From: Pseudomonadota bacterium
GTDB lineage: Bacteria > Pseudomonadota > Gammaproteobacteria > Arenicellales > Poriferihabitantaceae
Direction: 5' to 3'
Length of the DNA: 19,347 nucleotides
Assembly (NCBI GenBank): GCA_024226105.1
Contig: JAAELZ010000141.1
Span: forward strand, 1 to 19,347
In this document: piece after piece, positions 14,862-19,347 of the stretch
Layout of the letters: the number at the start of each line of letters is the position of its first letter
Numbering within the stretch: the stretch's first letter is position 1
The notes under the pieces: generated by a model
The model's database searches: none
Told to the model about the DNA's origin: nothing
What the model saw: only the letters and a program-made list of their open reading frames with translations
Position numbers and translations under genes: made by a program

Positions 14862-15542
14862 CTATTGCGCTTTGGCTGTTTTTTTGTCTTCTGTACTTTC
14901 AGTGACAGGGCTATCGGCAAAAATTTCACCTTTATAGATCCACACTTTAATACCCAAAATACCGTAAGTGGTTAAGGCTTCGGCAGTTGCATAATCCACA
15001 TCAGCACGAAGCGTATGCAGAGGCACACGTCCTTCTCGATACCATTCTTTTCGCGCAATCTCCGCACCGTTCAAACGACCGGAAACCATAATCTTGATAC
15101 CTTCAGCACCCAGACGCATGGCATTTTGCAGTGAGCGCTTTGTTGCACGACGATATGCTACACGCCCAACCAGCTGTTGCGCGATGCTGTCAGCAACAAG
15201 TTGCGCATCGAGCTCGGGCTTACGCATTTCTTCAACAGACACGGACACGACACCCTTAACGCGCGCATTCAACTGGGCGCGTAATTTTTCGATATCCTGG
15301 CCTTTTTTGCCGATTACGATACCCGGTCGCGCAGTATGTATACGAACGTTAATGTTTTCAGCATTGCGCTCGATACGGACCTTGCTGACCGCCGCATTCG
15401 CTAACCTGGTTTTCAGGAACGAGCGAATATTCTGATCTTCGATCAATTGCTCGCTGTATTCACGTCCGGTAGCGAACCATTTGGAATCCCAATCCCGGAT
15501 GATGCCGAGACGAATGCCATTAGGATGTACTTTTTGACCCAT
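14862..15542 (-). CDS. rpsC: 30S ribosomal protein S3
   Basis: The 226-residue protein (E. coli 233) starts MGQKVHPNGIRLGIIRDWDS. A type II KH domain has the GKKG loop at 78-81, and the C-terminal domain contains RRATKRSLQNAM. R131, R132 and K135 there match the E. coli residues lining the mRNA entry tunnel that support mRNA unwinding. The C-terminal tail (ADSPVTESTEDKK) is a short, low-complexity extension. It lies 19 bp after rplV and 30 bp before rplP. Confidence 0.97.
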   Translation of the reverse strand: MGQKVHPNGIRLGIIRDWDSKWFATGREYSEQLIEDQNIRSFLKTRLANAAVSKVRIERNAENINVRIHTARPGIVIGKKGQDIEKLRAQLNARVKGVVSVSVEEMRKPELDAQLVADSIAQQLVGRVAYRRATKRSLQNAMRLGAEGIKIMVSGRLNGAEIARKEWYREGRVPLHTLRADVDYATAEALTTYGILGIKVWIYKGEIFADSPVTESTEDKKTAKAQ

Positions 15543-15561
15543 TGTGCCTACCTGTTATTGT

Positions 15562-15915
15562 CTATTTAGCTTTCGCTGGTTTTGGATCATCACTTACTAC
15601 AATCGTAATGTGTGATGTTCTTTTTAAAATGCGTGTACCGCGGCCCTTGGCGCGCGCACGAAAACGCTTGAGAGTGGGCCCTTCATCGACCATCGCGACA
15701 CTTACCCAAAGCTCATCGATATCAGCACCTTCATTATGCTCGGCATTAGCGATCGCAGAATTTAGAGTTTTGGCGACTAAGCCTGCTGCCTTTTTGGGGC
15801 TGAACTGCAATATCTCTAGCGCTTTATCGACTGGCTTACGACGAATCTGATCCGCTACCAGACGTACTTTCTGCGCAGAAATACGATTATGTTTTGTGAG
15901 TGCTCTAACTTGCAT
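15562..15915 (-). CDS. rplV: 50S ribosomal protein L22
   Basis: The start is the ATG at 15913-15915, giving MQVRALTKHNRISAQKVRLVAD and 117 aa. A longer open frame reaching 15969 adds 18 residues that overlap rpsS and do not resemble L22. The rpsS stop codon lies one base before the ATG. The core is typical: IANAEHNEGADIDELWV, the beta-hairpin loop KRFRARAKGRGTRI that lines the exit tunnel, and RTSHITIVVSD. The Pro/Lys/Ala tail (DPKPAKAK) extends past the usual E. coli end (110 aa). Confidence 0.96.
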   Translation of the reverse strand: MQVRALTKHNRISAQKVRLVADQIRRKPVDKALEILQFSPKKAAGLVAKTLNSAIANAEHNEGADIDELWVSVAMVDEGPTLKRFRARAKGRGTRILKRTSHITIVVSDDPKPAKAK

Positions 15916-15916
15916 T

Positions 15917-16189
15917 TTATTTCGCCTTTCTATCTGCGAGATGTCCGCGGAATGTACGCGTTGGCGCAAATTCGCCCAGTTTGTGTCCGACCATATTCTC
16001 GTTGATCAATACCGGAATATGCTGACGACCATTATGTACCGCGATCGTCAAACCTACGAATTCAGGCATAACCATTGAACGACGTGACCAGGTCACGATC
16101 GGACGACGATTTTTCTCTTCTTGTGCCGTGAGTACTTTTGACCACAAATGGTGATCGACAAACGGACCTTTACGTATTGAACGAGGCAT
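15917..16189 (-). CDS. rpsS: 30S ribosomal protein S19
   Basis: The 90-residue protein (E. coli 92) has MPRSIRKGPFVDHHLWSKV at the start and the conserved VTWSRRSMVMPEFVGLTIAVHNGRQHIPVLINENMVGHKLGEFAPTRTFRGH. S19 forms a complex with S13 in the 30S head. It lies 2 bp after rplB and 1 bp before rplV, so all three are probably translationally coupled. Confidence 0.97.
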   Translation of the reverse strand: MPRSIRKGPFVDHHLWSKVLTAQEEKNRRPIVTWSRRSMVMPEFVGLTIAVHNGRQHIPVLINENMVGHKLGEFAPTRTFRGHLADRKAK

Positions 16190-16191
16190 GT

Positions 16192-17016
16192 CTATTTCTT
16201 CCGTCTACGGATAATCATATTATTTGAACGCTTGTTAACGCGCGTGCGATAGCCTTTAGTCGGCACACCCCAGGGCGAACAAGGGTGACGACCACCTGAG
16301 GTGCGGCCTTCACCACCACCATGTGGATGATCTACTGGGTTCATCGCGACACCACGAACGGTTGGCCGGATACCACGCCAGCGACTCGCACCGGCTTTAC
16401 CCAGTTTGCGTAAGCTGTGCTCAGCATTTCCAACACTACCAACAGTGGCACGACATTCGATCAGCACCTTACGCATTTCGCCTGAGCGAAGCCGTAACTG
16501 TGCATAATTCCCTTCACGGCCTATATACTGGACCGCTGCGCCGGCAGATCGCGCTATTTGCGCTCCTTTACCCGGCTTCAATTCAACGCAATGGATAACA
16601 GTACCGATCGGGATGTTTTTAAGCGGCATAGCATTGCCCGGCTTAATGCCTGCATCGATACCGGATCGAACCGTATCGCCTACCGCTAAATTTCGGGGGG
16701 CGATGATATACCTTCGCTCGCCGTCTGCATAGAGCAATAAAGCAATATTTGCGCTTCTATTCGGGTCATATTCAAGACGTTCTACTTTTGCCGGGATTCC
16801 ATCTTTAGTACGCTTGAAATCGATAACTCGATAGTGCTTCTTGTGAGCACCACCGCGATGGCGAACCGTAATCTGACCAGAGTTATTCCGGCCATTAATT
16901 GCTTTTTTGGGTACCGTGAGGCCGGGAAAAGACTGACCTTTGTGCAAGTCCTTATTGACCACACGGACAGTACCACGTTGGCCCGGAGTATTCGGTTTGA
17001 GTTTTAATAGTGCCAT
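16192..17016 (-). CDS. rplB: 50S ribosomal protein L2
   Basis: The 274-residue protein (E. coli 273) carries the universally conserved NPVDHPHGGGEGR motif. H230 corresponds to E. coli H229, which lies near the peptidyl-transferase centre. The N-terminal OB-fold includes GRNNSGQITVRHRGGAHKKHYRVIDFKR, and the SH3-like domain GEMRKVLIECRATVGSVGNAEH. The C-terminus is basic (NMIIRRRKK). L2 is needed for subunit association. It lies 44 bp after rplW. Confidence 0.98.
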   Translation of the reverse strand: MALLKLKPNTPGQRGTVRVVNKDLHKGQSFPGLTVPKKAINGRNNSGQITVRHRGGAHKKHYRVIDFKRTKDGIPAKVERLEYDPNRSANIALLLYADGERRYIIAPRNLAVGDTVRSGIDAGIKPGNAMPLKNIPIGTVIHCVELKPGKGAQIARSAGAAVQYIGREGNYAQLRLRSGEMRKVLIECRATVGSVGNAEHSLRKLGKAGASRWRGIRPTVRGVAMNPVDHPHGGGEGRTSGGRHPCSPWGVPTKGYRTRVNKRSNNMIIRRRKK

Positions 17017-17060
17017 GTGACTATCTACCTTATATTCTTAATATGTTTCGGGAAGTCTGA

Positions 17061-17360
17061 CTAGCTTGCCATACCGATAAAATCGATATCGTGGCCTTCT
17101 TTCAGCTTCACGTATGCCTTTTTCCAGTCTTTACGCTGGCCCATATTGCGACCAAAACGTTTAGATTTACCTTTCATTACAACCGTTTTAACTTCTTCTA
17201 CTTCCACCTTAAAGAGTTGCTCAACAGCGGCTTTAATTTCTGCTTTATTGGCTGTCTTCAACACTTCAAATGTAATTTGACGTTGCTTATCGGCCATGCC
17301 CGCTGTTTTCTCAGAGATATGAGGGCGGCGGATGACCTGGTATACGCGTTCCTGATTCAT
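17061..17360 (-). CDS. rplW: 50S ribosomal protein L23
   Basis: The 99-residue protein (E. coli 100) has the L23 pattern RVYQVIRRPHISEKTAGMAD near the N-terminus, then KTANKAEIKAAVEQLFKVEVEEVKTVVMKGKSKRFGR. L23 sits at the exit tunnel and is the docking site for trigger factor and SRP. Its ATG overlaps the rplD stop codon by four bases (ATGA), a strong sign of translational coupling. Confidence 0.97.
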   Translation of the reverse strand: MNQERVYQVIRRPHISEKTAGMADKQRQITFEVLKTANKAEIKAAVEQLFKVEVEEVKTVVMKGKSKRFGRNMGQRKDWKKAYVKLKEGHDIDFIGMAS

Positions 17361-17968
17361 GATAGTTTCTCGTCTAAGGATTTAACCGCATCGGCTGTTA
17401 TCAACACTTTTTCGTACGCCACCAGACTGACCGGATCTACGTTAGAAACGGTGGTAATGTCTATATTCGGGATATTGCGAACAGACAACATTACATTGTT
17501 ATCTTCTTCCGCCAATATAATCAGACCGTTGTTTACATTTAACTTGGCAAGCCTGGCCGCAATTTCTTTGGTTCCGGGCTTTTTGACTGCAATCTCCTTG
17601 ACCACCAGCAAACGTTCCTGACGTGCCAGCTCTGACACGATTGAGCGCATAGCTCCGCGATACATTTTGCGATTAATTTTTTGTGAATAATCTCGCGTAG
17701 ATCGGGCAAAAGTTTGACCACCACCTGTAAATATGGGGCTGCGAATAGTACCTGCGCGTGCACGACCTGTGCCTTTTTGGCGCCAGGGCTTCTTGCCGCC
17801 ACCACTCACCTGAGCACGGCTTTTTTGCGCTGATGTACCCGAACGACCGCCAGCAAGATACGCCGTAACCACCTGGTGGATCAGCGTCTCTTTAAACGAC
17901 GCGGCAAAATTCTCGTCGCTCAGGTCAACCGACCCTTTGCTGCCAGTGATGTTTATTTGAACACTCAT
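17357..17968 (-). CDS. rplD: 50S ribosomal protein L4
   Basis: The 203-residue protein (E. coli 201) has the long basic loop (about 42-97: GTSAQKSRAQVSGGGKKPWRQKGTGRARAG onwards) that reaches the exit tunnel, with the globular alpha-beta domain on either side of it. In E. coli L4 also represses its own operon by acting on the rpsJ leader; the leader here shows no clear counterpart of the E. coli hairpins. It lies 32 bp after rplC and overlaps rplW by 4 bp. Confidence 0.97.
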   Translation of the reverse strand: MSVQINITGSKGSVDLSDENFAASFKETLIHQVVTAYLAGGRSGTSAQKSRAQVSGGGKKPWRQKGTGRARAGTIRSPIFTGGGQTFARSTRDYSQKINRKMYRGAMRSIVSELARQERLLVVKEIAVKKPGTKEIAARLAKLNVNNGLIILAEEDNNVMLSVRNIPNIDITTVSNVDPVSLVAYEKVLITADAVKSLDEKLS

Positions 17969-18000
17969 TGTAAACTTCTCTATATGTGTTAAACGCTATG

Positions 18001-18654
18001 CTAAACGTTTGCAGATTTCTGTTTTTTCTTGATCGAAGGCGTGATGATGACATCAGCACCTTTTGAGCCGGGCACGGAACCTTTGACCAGCAACAAGTTA
18101 CGCTCTACGTCCACTTTAACAAGCTCAAGACCTTGTTGAGTATTAGTACGAGCACCCATGTGCCCGGCCATTTTTTTACCTTTAAATACACGGCCAGGTG
18201 TCTGGTTCTGACCGATTGAACCCGGCAGGCGATGCGCTTTCGACACACCGTGCGTTGCACGCCCACCTTTAAAACCATGACGTTTCATGCCACCGGCAAA
18301 ACCTTTACCTTTGCTGGTTCCCTGAACATCAACAAACTGACCTTGCTCGTAAAGCTCTACCGTTATTTCACCACCGGTTACCAGTTCATGTTCAGCATCA
18401 ACACGAAATTCCCAAACACCACGACCGGCTTCAACTTTTGCCTTCGCAAAATGACCCTTCATAGGCTTGCTGACACGATGAGGGCGTCGCTCGCCAGTGG
18501 TTACCTGGATGCCATGGTAACCATCGACTTCCGGGTTCTTTATTTGCGTAATACGATTAGGCGTGACCTCAATCACGGTGACAGGCTGCGTATCGCCATC
18601 TTCTGCGAAGATCCGCGTCATGCCTACTTTTTTACCCACTAAACCTAAAGTCAT
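18001..18654 (-). CDS. rplC: 50S ribosomal protein L3
   Basis: The 217-residue protein (E. coli 209) starts MTLGLVGKKVGMTRIFAEDG and carries the central loop GGRATHGVSKAHRLPGSIGQNQTPGRVFKGKKMAGHMG that reaches the peptidyl-transferase centre. Q149 in SIGQNQTPG matches E. coli Q150, the site N5-methylated by PrmB. The protein is a few residues longer at the C-terminus (SIKKKQKSANV, basic). It lies 49 bp after rpsJ. Confidence 0.97.
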   Translation of the reverse strand: MTLGLVGKKVGMTRIFAEDGDTQPVTVIEVTPNRITQIKNPEVDGYHGIQVTTGERRPHRVSKPMKGHFAKAKVEAGRGVWEFRVDAEHELVTGGEITVELYEQGQFVDVQGTSKGKGFAGGMKRHGFKGGRATHGVSKAHRLPGSIGQNQTPGRVFKGKKMAGHMGARTNTQQGLELVKVDVERNLLLVKGSVPGSKGADVIITPSIKKKQKSANV

Positions 18655-18703
18655 TTTCTTAACCTGTATATATTTCTTAGCGTTTTCTAAACAACCAATT
18701 CAA

Positions 18704-19021
18704 TTAATTCAGCTTGATTTCAACGCCGACACCTGCAGACAGGTCCAGCTTCATTAGCGCATCAACCGTTTTATCAGTCGGCTCGATAATATCGAGGATG
18801 CGTTTATGCGTGCGAATTTCCAGCTGATCGCGTGATGTTTTATTCACGTGCGGTGAACGCAGAATATCAAAGCGCTCTTTTCGAGTGGGTAAAGGAATCG
18901 GCCCTTTAACCAGTGCACCAGTACGCCGCGCTGTATCTACGATTTCCATCGCAGAGCGATCGATCATTTTGTGATCATACGCCTTCAAACTGATGCGAAT
19001 TTTTTGACTCTCAACCTTCAC
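18704..19021 (-). CDS. rpsJ: 30S ribosomal protein S10 (GTG start)
   Basis: The 105-residue protein (E. coli 103) reads MKVESQKIRISLKAYDHKMIDRSA with the conserved GPIPLPTRKERFDILRSPHVNK loop and RTHKRILDI. S10 belongs to the 30S head and in E. coli also forms the NusB-S10 antitermination complex. The start is GTG at 19019-19021, with AGAGG eight bases upstream; there is no ATG before the conserved region. It is the first gene of the S10 block, 169 bp after tuf. Confidence 0.96.
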   Translation of the reverse strand: MKVESQKIRISLKAYDHKMIDRSAMEIVDTARRTGALVKGPIPLPTRKERFDILRSPHVNKTSRDQLEIRTHKRILDIIEPTDKTVDALMKLDLSAGVGVEIKLN

Positions 19022-19030
19022 CGTTTTAGC

Positions 19031-19053
19031 CTCTAAAAAAGTTCTCTAAAAAA
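19031..19053. repeat. Short tandem repeat at the rpsJ ribosome site
   Basis: CTCTAAAAAA occurs at 19031-19040 and again at 19044-19053 (13-bp period). In the transcript this gives two U-runs, each followed by AGAG; the one nearer the gene is the ribosome site of rpsJ. The U-rich leader may favour S1 binding, which is an inference. Confidence 0.6.
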
Positions 19054-19082
19054 ATTAAAATAAATTCTCAATAATCGCCTGA

Positions 19083-19183
19083 GTTACACCTGAGGGCTGT
19101 CAGTACAAGGCGGGGAAATGTGAAGCTTACAAGTGTAAGTAAACATTTACCCGACGCAGCAATGGCGACGCTCAGGTGTGAAC
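19083..19183 (-). promoter_or_regulatory. Structured tuf-rpsJ intergenic region (long-range stem and nested palindromes)
   Basis: A 9-bp perfect inverted repeat (ACACCTGAG at 19086-19094, CTCAGGTGT at 19171-19179) extends past a one-base bulge by three more pairs (GTT at 19083-19085 with AAC at 19181-19183), closing a 76-nt interior. Inside lie two adjoining palindromes, CTTACAAGTGTAAG (19126-19139) and GTAAACATTTAC (19139-19150). I found no sigma70 promoter with good -35 and -10 boxes at proper spacing. The region could be a leader or processing structure between tuf and the S10 genes. The structure is seen; the function is inferred. Confidence 0.45.
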
Positions 19184-19190
19184 CAGGTGA

Positions 19191-19347
19191 CTATTCGAAT
19201 ATTTTAGCTACCACACCCGCGCCGACAGTCCGGCCGCCTTCACGAATCGCGAAGCGTAATCCTTCGTCCATCGCAATCGGTGCAATCAACTCTACGTTCA
19301 TGTTTACGTTGTCACCCGGCATTACCATCTCAACGCCTTCAGGCAGA
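19191..19347 (-). CDS. tuf: Elongation factor Tu, C-terminal 51 residues (5' end outside window)
   Basis: The minus-strand frame entering from the right edge reads LPEGVEMVMPGDNVNMNVEL, then a segment ending GRTVGAGVVAKIFE and a TAG stop. This is the C-terminal end of domain 3 of EF-Tu, the GTPase that delivers aminoacyl-tRNA to the ribosome. Position just upstream of rpsJ matches the tufA copy of Pseudomonas-type str-S10 clusters, so fusA, rpsG and rpsL are expected beyond the window. Confidence 0.97.
   Translation of the reverse strand, partial: LPEGVEMVMPGDNVNMNVELIAPIAMDEGLRFAIREGGRTVGAGVVAKIFE

Noticed and set aside
15916..15969. 18-residue N-terminal extension of L22
   Set aside because: It overlaps the end of rpsS, and the conserved L22 start lies one base after the rpsS stop codon.
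17091..17621. 176-codon plus-strand frame opposite rplW and rplD
   Set aside because: It is antisense to two universal genes and phenylalanine-rich from reversed Lys/Glu codons; no plausible protein.

Overview
This window is the core ribosomal-protein locus of a gammaproteobacterium. All its ribosomal genes lie on the minus strand, so transcription runs from the right edge leftwards. The assignment to Gammaproteobacteria rests on the E. coli-like gene order, a tuf gene directly upstream of rpsJ as in Pseudomonas, the zinc-free form of S14, a zinc-ribbon L36, and protein sequences close to the E. coli and Pseudomonas homologues. I cannot place it at order or genus level. I see no insertion sequence, phage gene, CRISPR array, tRNA or rRNA.

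Layout, in the direction of transcription. At 19347-19191 is the C-terminus of EF-Tu (tuf), cut by the window edge. A 169-bp gap follows that holds a long-range inverted repeat and U-rich leader sequence. The complete S10 block is next: rpsJ-rplC-rplD-rplW-rplB-rpsS-rplV-rpsC-rplP-rpmC-rpsQ. It is followed by the complete spc block: rplN-rplX-rplE-rpsN-rpsH-rplF-rplR-rpsE-rpmD-rplO-secY-rpmJ. A 147-bp gap with a credible sigma70-type promoter separates this from the alpha block: rpsM-rpsK-rpsD-rpoA-rplQ. A strong intrinsic terminator at 5199-5224 closes the cluster. Intergenic distances inside the blocks are mostly 1-50 bp, with several stop/start overlaps that fit translational coupling. Together these genes encode 26 ribosomal proteins, the RNA polymerase alpha subunit and the SecY translocon channel.

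The left quarter is unrelated to translation. Next to the terminator, on the minus strand, is a gene for a beta-keto acid cleavage enzyme (BKACE, DUF849 family). It has its own promoter-like region containing several palindromes. It converges on a two-gene plus-strand pair: the 3' end of a PD-(D/E)XK nuclease with AddB-like cysteines, and a full-length UvrD/AddA-type helicase-nuclease. That pair probably forms an AddAB-like DNA end-resection or repair enzyme. The helicase and BKACE genes overlap tail to tail by four bases (CTAG), which supplies the stop codon on both strands.

Most of the window is conserved housekeeping sequence, and I found no clearly new system. The points most worth a second look are the BKACE gene with an altered active-site position and a palindromic control region, the structured tuf-rpsJ gap, the short alpha-operon leader, and the tandem repeat between rplX and rplE.
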